Assembly: GCA_031216915.1 (NCBI GenBank)
Contig: CM062292.1
Coordinates: 5,204,457 to 5,268,456, forward strand
Length of the DNA: 64,000 nt
DNA from: Pictodentalium vernedei
Lineage: Eukaryota > Mollusca > Scaphopoda > Dentaliida > Dentaliidae
Direction of reading: 5' to 3'
A program made the position numbers and the translations under genes. Each line of letters opens with the position of its first letter. Position 1 is the first letter of the stretch. This document shows positions 20,598 to 32,501 of this stretch, one piece after another. Under the pieces are notes generated by a model that had not been told where the DNA came from, did no database searches, and saw only the letters and a program-made list of their open reading frames with translations.

Positions 20598-20752
20598 AGG
20601 TGCATTCAAAGCTTTGATGTTCTGAACTTTTGAACCGTCAGTTTAATAATCAAGACCGGTCGGCAGTTGCGAACTTCGCAACTGCCGACCGGTCTTGATT
20701 ATTACACTGACGGTTCAAAAGTTCAAAGCATCAAAGCTTTGATGAATGTACC
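20598..20752. repeat. About 150-bp palindrome in the hAT-like MITE
   Basis: Arms of about 75 nt centre on TTGCGAACTTCGCAA. They contain GACCGGTCGGCAGTTG and, further out, TCAAAGCTTTGATG. Mismatches are few. It forms the middle of the 530-bp hAT-like element. Confidence 0.9.
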
Positions 20753-21131
20753 TGGAAGACTATTGCTTCCAACAGCGTCTTGGGGTTTAACATCGATGTT
20801 CTTAACTCTTCACCTTTAGAAACAATAGTTTTTTCATCAAATTTTCTTTTAATTATTAAACGTCTAAAACGGGATACAATTTACCGATTATTCGACAACG
20901 AAAAATACTAATCGATTTCGCCATGACCGATCAACAGTCGATTAATCGTGACAGCCCTACACCCAACCAGATTTCCACCTACAAATTGTACTGACTTTTG
21001 GACTAATGATTTCTTGAGTCCAACTTTAACTCTTAACCCTTTACCCAACGAATCGCCTGCATCCGCCCACGTAATATGCAAATACAGCTGCTGAAAAATA
21101 TTATTTTTCGAAAAATTTCAACAAAACCATA

Positions 21132-22376
21132 CAGGGTTCCCGCGGGGCCTTGAAAACCTGGAAGAGCCTGGAATTCGTCAAAAGGTCATTCAAGGCCTTG
21201 AAAGCCTTGAATTTCCAATGGGAGCCTGATAAGCCTGGAAAATCTGAGAATTTTGTGATGCGTAATTTAATCCGAACATATTTTACGGCATTTACAGCAA
21301 ATGTAACTGTGTGGTTTATTAATCTGGTCATATTTTGGAGTATTTATGGCAGTGCCAATGCGTGCATTATTGATAGAACTTTGCAGTGATGTGACACTGA
21401 AATCCTTTGAATCAAGCATTGTGAATGGTTGCTCTTGATGTGGGCAAGCACAATGGTGTATATTTAAGCCAATGGGAAGATTTATTGTAAATTCTGCCTG
21501 TTCGAATGCTGAGCGCACGTGCGTGGATAACTTATTCATATTGAAAATATTACAAATGGATGATTGTTCAGTTGAACTATTTGAGTATTTCCGAAGCATG
21601 TATGTCTGATGAATTTGCCACGACGTCATCTTAAAGTCCTGGCATGGGCAGTCGCCATTACGGTGGATTCCGAGTTTGGATTTCCAAATGAAAGTGTTAT
21701 TGTCTGATTCACCTCAAATGTTAACATGTGCGATTTTAAGGATGATTCGCTCATGTATGAAACATTAAAAACTTTTCGACATTTACTGCATTTAGCTGAA
21801 TACCGTTCAACTGGAACAGGCAGTAACCAGTTATAGTATGCAGTTGATTTAATCCAAGCTTGTTGGAAGGTACGCTTCCCCACAACGGAATTACATTTTG
21901 CTTTTCGAATGACATTTCCGGAGACATTGTGGGTTACGAAATATGTCATTTGCATGTAATATGTAGTTTACTCATTGGGAGAAAGGATGACATCAATTCA
22001 TTTGCATTCAGTAAGTATTCAGTTAGAACAGCAGTACATGTACAAGAGACATAGCTATTGTGCCACCTGGTAATTACACTGCAGTTGTAGGATAAACTCA
22101 AGAAAATGTCTTTCTCAGGATCACTAATTCTAATCAGTGATATCATTGGTTGGATAGCTTTCAGAAAGAGTTTTCCAAGAAATGATGTCAAGTGTTAGAA
22201 TTACCAACAAAGGGAAATATAAGAGAAAGTTTCTAGTCGTTATGTGATAATTTAGGGTACTTTGCCAGCCTCGGCCTTGAAAAGCCTTGAATTTCATAAA
22301 TGGGGGCCTTGAAAATCCATGAAAATTGCCGAGAAATGGCCTTGAATTTCAAAGATTTTAACCTGGGGGAACCCTG
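21132..22376. mobile_element. hAT-like transposon remnant with 5-bp TSD
   Basis: It starts CAGGGTTCCC and ends GGGAACCCTG, with CCATA duplicated on both sides (21127-21131 and 22377-22381). The intact sequence of the surrounding palindrome proves the duplication. Many subterminal CCTTGAA repeats occur in both orientations. A 5-bp TSD with CAGGG ends would fit the hAT5 group. Tentatively, it is a deletion derivative. Confidence 0.65.
21626..21955 (-). pseudogene. Zinc-finger fragment of a hAT-like transposase
   Basis: The open frame on the minus strand encodes about 109 residues. FQQAWIKSTAYYNWL is followed by CSKCRKVF and SLKSHM, giving a Cys-x2-Cys with a downstream Ser-Leu-Lys-Ser-His. This layout resembles the DNA-binding module at the N terminus of some hAT-type transposases. 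The catalytic domain is not recognisable in the remaining element, so it is truncated. A second minus-strand frame (21267-21629) overlaps its end with no recognised domain. Confidence 0.45.
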
Positions 22377-22563
22377 CCATATCATGTGACCCCTCTTTGG
22401 AACAAGCTCATCGAGCTCGTTCCAAAGAGGGGTCACATGATATGGTTTTGTTGAAATTTTTTTTAAAAATTTAAAAAAATGATATTTAAAATAATGAATG
22501 TTGAAATCGTCTGCGTTGGGTAAAGGGTTATAAGCTTGAAGATTTTTATACATTTTCGTTATA

Positions 22564-23883
22564 TACTATTCAAAAATAGTAGGGGATATCCAAACTGATG
22601 TTGATATTTTCAGAAAATGGTATTGGATATTCATGATTGGACACTTAAAATATGTTACCAAATTTAATGTGGATCATGAATGTCACCAGCCCACGAAAAT
22701 TTTGTGCAGGTTTTTTGTTAATGTCTGTGTCGTACATTTAGAAATTTTTATTTGTACTGGATGGGCTTTTTCGGAGGTCCCATTGTTCTTTTCTTGGTAT
22801 AAACTTGTTGATCGATAGTTTCTGGTCGAAACGTAACTTTTGAGGTATGCGAAGACTCACACGTGTCGAACGTTGGCATGTTGGAAGCTGGCACCAGACA
22901 GACTGCAGTGGCTCAACGTTACTTAATTGGTGATTAGCAGGATGTGGTCACGCTACCAGCAATGGTGATGACAGATGTTGGTCAGGTCATCTAAGGCTGA
23001 CAATTGCTAACCAGGATCGTTTCATCCGAACCACAACATTATGTAACCGCCGTTAAAGTGCCTCAGAAATTGGACAGTAGCAGCACCTAGTGGCAGATGT
23101 GTGAGTCAGTGGTCAGACTATCCAGAATTACTACGCCCGACGACCTCAAATAATTCCATGTTTGACTGAACGTCACATCGCAGCAAGGCGTAACTGGTGT
23201 GGAGCACGACAGCGCTTGGACAATTGTCGGTGGAGCAACGTCATGTTTTGATTCACTCTCGACTTCACGACAGGCTAAACAAGAGTGTGGCAGCAGTGGA
23301 ACGAACAATACCATGACGCAACCGTTAGGCCGCAGGATCATTTTGGTGGTGGATCGATTATGGTGTGGGGAGGCCATCAATTCATTTTCCTAGATGACAA
23401 TGCAAGAGCACACAGCCCGTGTGGCTACAGAGTTCCTTTAGGAGCAGAACATCACTACACTGCCTTGGCCAGCACCAAGACCAGACCTTTCACTAATCGA
23501 GCACGTCTGGGATATGCTTGGCAGGTGCCTACGACAAGGTCAACAGCCCCTGCACTGCAGGAGGAATGGGATAACACTTATCAAGCTGATATTGGACATT
23601 TGGTGAGGAGTATGCCACGTCAAATCCACACTTGTCTCGTGAACCGAGGGGGATTTACAAGGTATTGAGGTCTTGGACTGAATGTGGTAAATTCTCTGAC
23701 TGACCGTCCATGTCTTCTACAGCTCAGTGCGTGGAATGTGTGCTTGTCAGATACCAAACTATCGCTGAATTCATTCACTGTATTCACAGTACAATGCCTC
23801 AAATGTCTTTTTGATGAAAATATAAATATATTTCTTCATATATCTCACTTTTATCAAATACTCCCTACTTTTTTTGAATAGTA
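22564..23883 (+). mobile_element. Tc1-like DNA transposon, dead copy
   Basis: TA-flanked ends CTATTCAAAAATAGTAGG and its near complement (TTTTTTTGAATAG) enclose 1.3 kb. The interior encodes a broken Tc1-type transposase. Confidence 0.85.
22847..23666 (+). pseudogene. Tc1-type transposase pseudogene
   Basis: It begins at an ATG encoding MRRLTRVERW, a helix-turn-helix start typical of Tc1-like transposases. Further fragments in different frames read GGGSIMVWGG, DDNARAHS and, near 23495, LIEHVWDMLG. These correspond to the middle and end of the DDE catalytic domain. Several frameshifts and an internal deletion between the GGHQF and LDDNARAH segments destroy the gene. Confidence 0.85.
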
Positions 23884-24209
23884 CAGTTTGAAAGTCTACC
23901 TACATAGTGTTGAGAGGTTAACCAAAAATACACCTCGGTGTCGGTTATTTAAAAACACCGACCGACCTGAACATAAGACAACCGACAGTCATGACGTGCA
24001 CATTTTTTTAACTGCATGATCTCGAATGTTGTCACTTCTTGTAATGTGTTAATTAAACACACTTTCCTTGAAATGACCATGATAAAAATCTCCCCATTAA
24101 GCATGGCATTGAAAGCATCATGTGTTCTTTGACAAAAATATTGAATTACCAAAATGACCAAACATTTCACATAAATGCAATATCCATGCATCTGCTGGCC
24201 ACTGTTAAT
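23884..24209. other. Intron sequence between Tc1 and DIRS C
   Basis: AT-rich sequence with a short inverted motif (CACCTCGGTGTCGGTTAT and AACACCGACCGACC). No gene is recognised. Confidence 0.4.
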
Positions 24210-24410
24210 ATTTTTATACTGTACCAATGACCCAGACTTAGCTGGTGCTAAACTCTTTAATTCAGAGCCAAACACAATTTTTGTCCCCCAATCCCCAAAA
24301 TTTGCATCAAAAACCAAAAATTACATGTCCTATATGGTCCTCCATACATTTACTCCTCTACGCATGCACTGTGATAAGGAGGTCCCGAAATTGGCGCCAA
24401 TTATTATTCT
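24210..24410 (+). repeat. Left ITR of DIRS copy C
   Basis: Complementary to 30754-30960. The NRF-1-like palindrome is damaged here (TACGCATGCACTG) but better preserved in the right ITR (CTGCGCATGCGCAG). Confidence 0.85.
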
Positions 24411-25265
24411 TTGTTTGGCCCTCAAAACAGTTACACTTCACTGTTATTTGTGCTTCCAAATCTCAGTTTTCATGATGCCAGACACATTTTGATGAGAGAA
24501 ATGGTGGAAATAAAGAGGAAATAGGAGGAGGAGAGGAAAAAATAGTGCAAGAAAATGTTCAGGGCTGTAACTTATAATTATTTTACGAAATTATTTCATA
24601 TTGCCTATTTTCGAGGCATGGCCCTGTTGTTGTCATTCTTGCTGTGAATGTACCATTGTTTGATCAGTGTTTCCTCTCTACCTTCCTTATTCCCCCTTAG
24701 CTATTCTCCCATGTTTTGGCTTATTTTTTGTAATGTTTATTACTAAAATTTCTTGGGAGTTTTGGCTTGATAACAGATTTTTTTCTGTTTTTTCCCCATG
24801 TTTACGTCCTCACTCTAGGGGTGTTTAGGCATTTTGGTCTGCATCTACCATCTGATGTTCTACAGTTTCTCCTCTGGAAGCCTCTGTTTTGCATCAGATA
24901 GCGTTTTAAATTGGTAACTGATTTTGGGCCAGGTTTTTTCAGTGCCTGGAGTCATGTTTCCGGTTTGTTGACACTTTTGCTTCGATTGACAACAGTTACT
25001 TCTGATAGTGATTACTTGTCTTCTGCATCACTTATTTCATAGCAAGATACATTAATATTGTCCGTAAGTGTTACATTAATTTTTCAAAATGATTTTAAAT
25101 TTTTGTCCACACTTAGGCTTTTTTGGGATCCATTGGGCTCAGGTTTCCCATTGGGAACTTGGGCTCTTCTGAAAAAATTTTTTCTTTTCAAATCATTTTT
25201 TCGTAATGATTATAATGGATTGTTTTATTATGTATCTTTATTTTTATTTTCAAGGATATTTCACA

Positions 25266-27404
25266 ATGAATGATTATTGTTCAAATTGTAATAGGAGGAA
25301 ATCTTCCTCTGATTCTCATGATCTCTGTATTAATTGTACTCAATGTACTCGCACTGATCTTTGTTCTGTGTGTTTCAATTGGGATGACAAACATTGGAAA
25401 CGTGTGTCACGGTATGTTGTTACTGGGGAGAGGGCCATGCCGGTCCTCTTTCCGCAGAGTCACTCTAGTCTTTCACTCTCTTTTTCAGAGGAACAAGAAC
25501 AGTGTAATATTTCCGTGATGTCGTTCAGAAGTGTGCCTCCGTCGTCACAAACAAGCGAAGAGCTAGCGGCAAAAGTGCTCATGGAGATCCGTCAATTACC
25601 CGGGAGTTCGCAAGTTCAATCGAAGGGGTTGACGTCCGCTAGCTCGCCCGGTGTCGCGTCCATTCACCGAATGGGTCAGCACCCGGGTTCGTCTGTTGCG
25701 GTCCAGGAGAGAGAGTCGGGTGTTGCGAGCACTATAAAACTTCCACGTGCACACCCAGTGATGACGGACAGGAGGATGGATCGGAGGAAGCCTGATAGTC
25801 TGGTTTTTAGCTTGTCCAGCTCCGCACGAGCTGCAAGCGAGAGGGGTCTCTCTCTCATGCAGCAACATCTGGGACCAGATATTGTAGTTCGTAGTGTTAC
25901 GCAGTCGGAGCATACGTCCGTCGCTCGGGACGCTCTGGTATATAGGCAGTCCGGGGAGACTACCTATAAGGCTTCCTCATCCTCAACGGCAGCACACACG
26001 ACCGCACCTTGGCTACGTGACCAGTGATATACAGTCAGCTTCGCCAACCAGGGATTCCTCGGTGACCAGGTCATGCCATCCGGTAGCCAGGGATATGAGG
26101 CCTTCTACATCCAGGCGTTCGCACAAAAGATGTATGCAAGATGCAACGTCCAGGGAGCTACCGGCGGCTAAATCCAGTAAGACCGCAGCTCCCCAGGCCT
26201 CCGTAACGGACATGCTATCACAGATAGCAAAGTTCATCGCAGCATCCCAGCAACCGGCAGAGCCTCTGTCGGAACATGAAGTTTCAGACGAAGCTGGGTT
26301 GGTATGTTCCGCTGCTGGATCAGGTGCGGATGACCGAGAATTGCAAGACGTCCAGCAGGATGGCGAAAGGGATTCCGATGAGTTAGATTTTTCCCTTTCG
26401 GAACAACATAAAATAGCCGTAAAGTTCATCCGGCATTACCTTCCAGAAGTTGTTCCGCCGGACCAAAATGCTGAGTAGCCGGATAGGAGGGTGATAGCGC
26501 ACTGGACACCAACTTTTTTAATTGATTTAGGGACATTGTCCCAGAATTTCCGTCACAGTCCAGGAATGTCTCTCGGATATTTGAATTATTAGATGACGCT
26601 ATTGACAAACTTGCCAACAAGACGGGCAGGTCAGCCTTCCTACCGGCATCTGCTCTACAGCTGCCTTTCATCAATCCAAGGAATAAATTTGAAACGGCAG
26701 GTCAGGCATCCAGAGAGTTCCTCTGCATTTAGACGACCAGGCTGAAGACCTTGAACTATCCATGCCATCGTATATGTCACTTCCTTCGTCAACGTTGGAA
26801 ACGACAATATCGTCTAACAGAGCTAGTTTAGACGCTCTTTCATACGCAGATCACCTTACTAGAGCGTTGTCATTACGCTTTGAAGGGCCAGAATTCCAAG
26901 ATGTAGACGTCCTAAAGAGTTCTGTCCAGGGCCATAGCTTTTTCCACGTATAACTACGCCCTTTCAGTGGCGAATCTGGAGTTAGCTAGATGTGACGCGG
27001 CCCTAGCTACTTCCACACGTGTGGGCAGTAAGGTGAAAAACTCTCTTAGAGTCGCTCCGGTCTCCAGAGAGTTTCTCTTCAACGGCAAGCTTTCTGCAAT
27101 ATATGATAAATTAACTAAGAAAGCTTCAGACTCTCTGCTATTTAAGTCTGCTTCCAAGAAGTCGGAACCAGCAGAGAAGAGTAGGCCAGGCACTTCTGGG
27201 ACGAGTTCGTCCAGGGGAAGTTCCTATAGAGGTTCCTGTGCGTCCTCTAGGTCTTACTCTAGAGACTGTCAGAGTAGCGACTCGAGTAGGGGCCGTAACG
27301 CTGGCTGAAATAACCGGCCAGATGCCCCTAGGCCGACGGGGCGAGATGGGGGTCGTGGAGGATGTAGTTTGTCCTCCTGCAAGCCTCGCAGATCCAGGAG
27401 GTGA
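25266..27404 (+). pseudogene. DIRS C ORF1 (Gag-like), frameshifted
   Basis: The ATG is conserved (MNDYCSNCNRRKSSSD) and the three CxxC pairs are present. The frame shifts near 25985. In the new frame it stops at TAG near 26476, next to the VPPDQN block. Later segments (SLDALSYADHLTRALS; LELARCDAALATS) lie in other frames. The terminal Arg-rich part reaches the conserved AGGAGGTGATGG junction at 27395-27406. No full-length product is possible. Confidence 0.88.
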
Positions 27405-29290
27405 TGGTTTAGACCTCTGTCGCGTTCCGGTGGGCAGAAGACTGTCGAATTTCTCAAGCAACTGGGAATCAATTACAGAGGACCCTTCGGTTCAAGGGGT
27501 TATTTCGGAAGGACTAAAACTGTCCTTGAAAGGCAAACCTCCGTTAACTCGAAGTCCAAGATGGACTCAGCTTCCGTCAAATTTTCAGAAAAGAACGACA
27601 CTTCTATCATAAGTCCAGTCTCTTTTAAAGAAGAATGCGATAGAGGGCGTAGAAAACCAGGAATCTCCAGGTTTCTACAGCCATCTCTTTCTGGTTCCGA
27701 AACCAGATGGCTCGTTCCGTCCAGTGATCGATTTAAGCTGGATAAACAAGCTGATCGTGGCTCCAAAGATCTATATGGAGACCATTCGATCGGTCAGAGC
27801 AAACATTCGAGTGAGCGACTATGCTGCGAACATAGACCTCAAGGATGCGTACTTTCACGTCATGGTACATCTAGCGTTCAGAAAGTATCTTCGCTTCACT
27901 GTCCTAGGTGTTGTTTATCAGTTCCGTGTGATGTGCTTTGGTCTGAATCTAGCACCCTGGGCTTTCACTCGAGAAATGAACTCAGTAATAACTTATTTCC
28001 GAGCTCATTCGTCTGCGGTAACGTCGGCTTAACAGGACGATATTCTTCAGAGGTACGGCAATGAGTTAACGCTTCAGAACGATATGCAGAATCTGTTTCT
28101 ACTGCTCGAACATCTCGGTTTTATAGTAAACGAAGAGAAGTCGGATCTGGTGCCGTCCAAGTCATTCACCCACCTGGGGATGAGCTTCGAGACACACAAC
28201 AATCTCGTTCGTCTGCCATTAACCAGAGCGAAATTAGTCAGTTGTTACGCTCGCTATTGTCTTCACTCAGACAAAGTTACAGCGAGAGAATTCATGAGAC
28301 TAATTGGTCTCTCCAGGTCTATCTGACTCAGAATTGGAGAGTGAAGATTCATTCGCTTGAGACAGACATCCTTTTGTCAAGCCAAGTGAAACAAGAGATT
28401 CAGACTTGGGCAGACATACAGTGGTTAACTCAAACAGGTTGGGGCACGACACTGAGCCATCGGATCTGAAGTGCCAGGGTCTTTGGGATCCACAGTTTTT
28501 AAGCAAGCACATTAACATCAAAGAGGTGATGTCGATTTGCCTTGCTCTACGTCATTGGATAGACGTTATTCAGAATGCACACGTGCAAATTCTGTCCGAC
28601 AATACGACAATATTTGTGTATATTCGGAACCAAGGTGGCGCTCAATCTAATGGAAAGAATTCTTCTGTTCGTACTAGAACATCAGATTCTTCTTTTGGTC
28701 TGTCATATTCCGGGTCGTCTGAATGTCAGCAGACTCCCTTTCATGGAGGGGTTGCCTGTTGCCGTCAGAATGGACTCTCAGCAAGCAAGTATTCAATCAG
28801 ATTTGCTACCAATGGGAACAGCCGATGGTAGATTTATTTGCGACACATCTCAACAATCAGTTTCAGATGTATGTGTCACCTTGTCCGGATCCTTGAGCGT
28901 TTGCAGTAGATGCTCTCTCAATCTCTTAGGACGGAATGATGGGATATGCGTATCCTCCAGCGCCGTTGATTCAGCAGATATTGCTCAAGATAAAACAATC
29001 GCAATGCAAGATTCTGTTGGTAGCATCTCTGTCTCCACAGAGACCATGGATAAATCTACTCAGGTGTCTGTTGTGGGACATACTGAGGAAGCTTCCTTAA
29101 TGGGAAGATCTTTCGCAGGGGAAATTGCGCATCCTCCATCACAATCCGCAAAGTCTAAACCTTCACGTATTTCCGTTGTGCGGTCCTTCTTGCACGGAAA
29201 ACATTTTACAGGACGAGCAGTGGACGCGATTTCTAACTGTAGGAGAACCTCCTCTTCGCTAAACTATGCTGCTAAGTGGAAGGTCTTTCA
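27403..29290 (+). pseudogene. DIRS C RT/RNase H, broken at both active sites
   Basis: RT blocks VIDLSWINK and IDLKDAYFHV and the CFGLNLAPWAF motif are readable. The catalytic YLDD has become stop-Gln-Asp-Asp (TAA at 28030). A deletion near 28315 removes the connection region. Another near 28432 removes the MTDAS aspartate of RNase H. The post-RNase H block is present with an extra stop. Confidence 0.88.
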
Positions 29291-30193
29291 TCAGTGGTGT
29301 GGGGATCATTCCGTAGATATTTATGATCCTTCCATTCCAGACATTGCAGACTTTCTAGTATACTTGTTTGATGAGATTAAACTTCAGCCTATCACCATTA
29401 AGGGTTATAGGTCTATGCTATCCGATACCTATGCACATCGTGATAGCTTAATGATTGGAACTAATGTCTCTTTATCTAAATTAGTTAGAAATTTTTCGAT
29501 AAATAGCCTAGAACCCTTAGATTAATTCCCAAGTGGAATTTGGCTTGGGTTCTTCTTAAGCTAAAAGAAGTGCCTTTTGAGCCTCTTGACACAGTGGACT
29601 TCAAATTCTTAACATATAAGACAGCTTTTCTCTTAGCCTTCTCTTCTGCACTATCTGTGGATGATTCTCACTACCGTTGTGTTGGTAATACTGTTACCTT
29701 TACCACCAATGTTGGATTTTTGGCTAAGAATCAGGCTCCTAATAAGTATCCTGAACCTATTGTTATTAAGGCCCTTCCATCCTCTGATGGGCGTAGGCCT
29801 TTACTTTGTCCTGTTAGAGCAATACGTATTTACAAATGTAGATCTGAGTTCATCAGAAAGGGACGTAAGTGTTTCTTTCTGTCTTTGATGCCTAATAGAA
29901 AGGATATTATGGTTCATTCTATTGCTAGATGGATTCAATTAACTATTCGTACTGCTTATGAAAAATTACCGTCTTCTCAGCAGTCGGCACTCAAGATCTC
30001 AGCTCATGAAGTAAGAGCTCTTTCTACTTCTTGGGCCTATGCTAATTGTATTGTTATTACTGATTTAATGAAGGCTGCATATTGGTCTCAACCTTCCACA
30101 TTCACTAATTTCTATCTCAGAAATATTGAGTCTATTTCTGGAGACCTGCATTGTTTAGGTCTGTTATCAGTTGCTCAGACTATCGTCCACTAA
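28700..30193 (+). pseudogene. DIRS C tyrosine recombinase lacking catalytic Arg
   Basis: The YR domain is readable from SFLHGKHFTGRAVD through IKGYRSMLSDTYAH. A frameshift near 29510 ends that frame, and the second half continues from 29540. The ARRVSELH segment is missing: the text reads AFSSALSVDD, a 24-nt in-frame loss at about 29649. HEVRALS and NFYLRNI remain. It is predicted catalytically dead. Confidence 0.9.
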
Positions 30194-30285
30194 ACAGTTG
30201 CAACTATAGTTATGTAGGCTTTCAGATCCGGCAGTGACTCTGTCCTGTTGCCCTCTTTGCTCTGGGGTATTTGACCCAGGGGAAT

Positions 30286-30309
30286 GGGGTGGGGGGGGGG
30301 GGGGGGTGG
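30286..30309 (+). other. G-tract downstream of YR, copy C
   Basis: About 18 consecutive G with flanking GGGG blocks. It is the expanded version of the tract found at this position in every copy. Confidence 0.7.
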
Positions 30310-30753
30310 TGTTCCCTTAGGTCACCTGCTTTATAGTGAAAAGCAAGGGAATACCTCCCCCAGAGTCAGTAATTCCGAGTCGGTACCGGGATGGTTTTAA
30401 AGTGTAAAGATAATGTTTAATCATCCATGTAATATTTTTAAAGTGTAGCTCGGTGTGAAGCATTTGTATATGTCATCTGTCAAACGAGCGTTAATATACA
30501 ATCCTCGGACACTTTTAATGAATATAAAGAGTCTCATTTCTCTGGACTTCCTTTATTTATTGGCTTACCTTTAAAAATATTAGTATAAAAGGTTATACTG
30601 GATGTAAATAGAGATCATTGATGATTATTATGCTCAATTACTGATCGGTATTGTGTCTTTCTTCTTTAATATAAATAAGAAAGATACATGTAAAGCCTAT
30701 CTCTCCATTTTCCTCCCCGCTGAGTACATAACGCTTACCAGGCACTGGTTGTA

Positions 30754-30982
30754 AGAATGATAATTGGCACCAATTTCGGGACCTCCTTGACACTGCGCAT
30801 GCGCAGAGGAGTAATTGTATAGAGGACCATATAGGACATGTAATTTTCAGTTTCTGATGCAAATTTTGGGGATTGGGGGGGACAAAATTTGTGTTTGGCA
30901 CTGAATTAAAGAGTTTAGCACCAGCTAAGTCTGGGTCATTGGTAAGTATAAAAAATATATAAATTACTATAAATTTTTCAAC
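30754..30982 (+). repeat. Right ITR of DIRS copy C
   Basis: Inverted copy of the left ITR with the 28-nt tail ending TTTTTCAAC. The C before AAC is a private variant also found in the ICR of copy E. Confidence 0.85.
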
Positions 30983-31418
30983 ATTTTCTATTATACGTTT
31001 GCATGGAATTTACAAAAAAGACTGTTGTATATTATACTTGCACCAATAACATTTTCAAGACAGAAGGCCTAAATTTGTGGCTTTCAGTATCAATACATGG
31101 AACGCAACACGATATTCATGAATATTAATGACCTTCAAGTTCAACACCAACGATGAAATGTTATATTTGTAAAATGTTCATCAGTTTATCAAATGTGGTT
31201 TCATTTCTTGAACTGGAACTTTCCACTTGCTCCACATTATACTGTCCAATATATTTGTTTCAACACATAATTTTTAAAGCTTGAACTCAAAATAGGTTTC
31301 AAATTCACAGTTGAAGTCGGATGGAAATGTTGGGTTACAATGAGCCAAATGATTGACTTTTACTCAATAAAATTTGTAGGGTCAGACGGATTACCCTAAA
31401 CACAGGTTTCTTTTTTTT
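30983..31418. other. Intron sequence, nothing recognised
   Basis: AT-rich sequence without conserved frames, repeats or splice-bounded exons that I can support. Confidence 0.4.
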
Positions 31419-32160
31419 ATGCCCCCCGAGGTCCTTAGGTCGGGTGGCATATAGTGATTAAAGTGTGCGTGTGTCCATCCGTCCGTCAGTCCATCCATGT
31501 GTGTGTGTGTCCGAGCCAATAACTCGAAAACGGTTAGGGTCACAGACATCAAACTTCACACAATTATAAAGGATGATGGGAGGATGTGTCACACACCATA
31601 GTCGGGTTTGTACCTTCAAGGCCAAGGTCACATTTCAAGGTCACACTAAAAATTGGTCAATATTCGTGTCTCAGCCATAACTCAGAAACGAATCATAGTA
31701 CAATTGTTAAACTTTTTACAAATGTTAAGGACAGTCAGAAGGTGTGTCGCGTATAATAGTTTCCGCCCCCATCTGCAAGGTGGAGGTCACAATTGACCTT
31801 CATATGTTCAGGGTCACAAATCGTGTCTCAAGCATAACTCCAAAACTATCAGGGCTACAATCATCTATCATCACTCAATTATAAAGGACAACAGGTGGAT
31901 GTGTCACACACCACAGGCAGGTCCATAAGGTCAAGGTCACATTTCAAGGTCACACTAAACACGGTTAGGGCCACTGTCATCAAACTTCACACAATTATAA
32001 AGGACCATGGGAGGATGTGTCACACACCATAGCCGGGTTCGTACCTTCAACGTCAAGGTCACATTTCAAGGTCACACTAAAAATCGGTCAATATTCGTGT
32101 CTCAGTCATAACTCAGAAACGAATCATAGTACAATTGTTAAACTTTTTACAAATGTTATT
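31419..32160 (+). repeat. Hairpin-led repeat (GCCCCCCGAGG type) with internal duplication
   Basis: A T-run is followed by the imperfect hairpin ATGCCCCCCGAGGTCC / GGTCGGGTGGCATA, then a GTCCATCCGTCCGTC block. About 200 bp is repeated with a 431-bp offset: CGGTTAGGG at 31531 and 31962, followed by CACAATTATAAAGGA and AAGGTCACATTTCAAGG. The overall architecture matches repeats at 2108, 34256 and 60096. Confidence 0.65.
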
Positions 32161-32501
32161 TTTTTTTGTTGTTTTTTTTGCCTGATATTTTGCAGCATTA
32201 CATCCTCATCATTTTTATTTTCACCAATGGTAAACATTGTTACCATGGCATTTTCCTTGTTATGGCATGGTGTGGGAGACTGCCAGTGCTAATCAACTGT
32301 ATAATCAGGACTCTTTGAGTACAGTCTTTGTTATCTTCTAGAATAATGGCTCACTGTATTGCGCTATGAATAATTGCATAATTCAGAGAGAGGGAAAGGT
32401 ACTTGTACTTTGAACATTCATTAAAAATAATATTTGGGAAAAAAACTCAACTGATTATAGTGTTCAATCCTTGAATATTTTTCATGATAAAAAACGACAC
32501 C
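32161..32501. other. Non-coding, T-rich
   Basis: It begins with a T/G-rich run where the 431-bp repeat breaks off. No gene is seen. Confidence 0.4.

Larger units (their letters stand above)
2092..20959. mobile_element. hAT-like element carrying a nested 18.3-kb insertion
   Basis: The ends are TAGGGCTGTCACGATT and its complement, flanked by perfect 8-bp duplications CACCCAAC (2084-2091 and 20960-20967). TIR and TSD length are typical of hAT. Only 16 bp of the element lies left of the nested hairpin-led repeat. The rest is 20449-20959, so the original was about 530 bp and non-autonomous. It contains a large central palindrome (20598-20752) and ATCGATTAATCG-type subterminal repeats. It lies in MTFMT intron sequence. 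Confidence 0.85.
21034..22530. mobile_element. TTAA-type palindromic MITE, copy 1, interrupted
   Basis: The ends are CCCTTTACCCAACG and its complement, flanked by TTAA on the left and TTAT on the right. Its right half has a hairpin CATGTGACCCCTCTTTG with the apex GAGCTC. The uninterrupted relative is at 47941-48189. A hAT-like element sits between the left and right arms. TTAA flanks suggest piggyBac-type or similar mobilisation, which is inference. Confidence 0.75.
24210..30982 (+). mobile_element. DIRS retrotransposon copy C (degenerate, ICR deleted)
   Basis: Left end ATTTTTATACTG and right end AAATTTTTCAAC match the family. ORF1, RT and YR are all recognisable but broken. The ICR and surrounding sequence are missing: the text runs from TATCTCTCCATTTTC directly to CTCCCCGCTGAG near 30711. 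Without an ICR it should not form a proper circular intermediate. Confidence 0.92.

Noticed and set aside
20598-20752. A microRNA or structural RNA gene from the long hairpin
   Set aside because: The near-perfect 75-nt arms and the position at the centre of a hAT-like MITE point to a transposon foldback. Nothing indicates a transcription unit.
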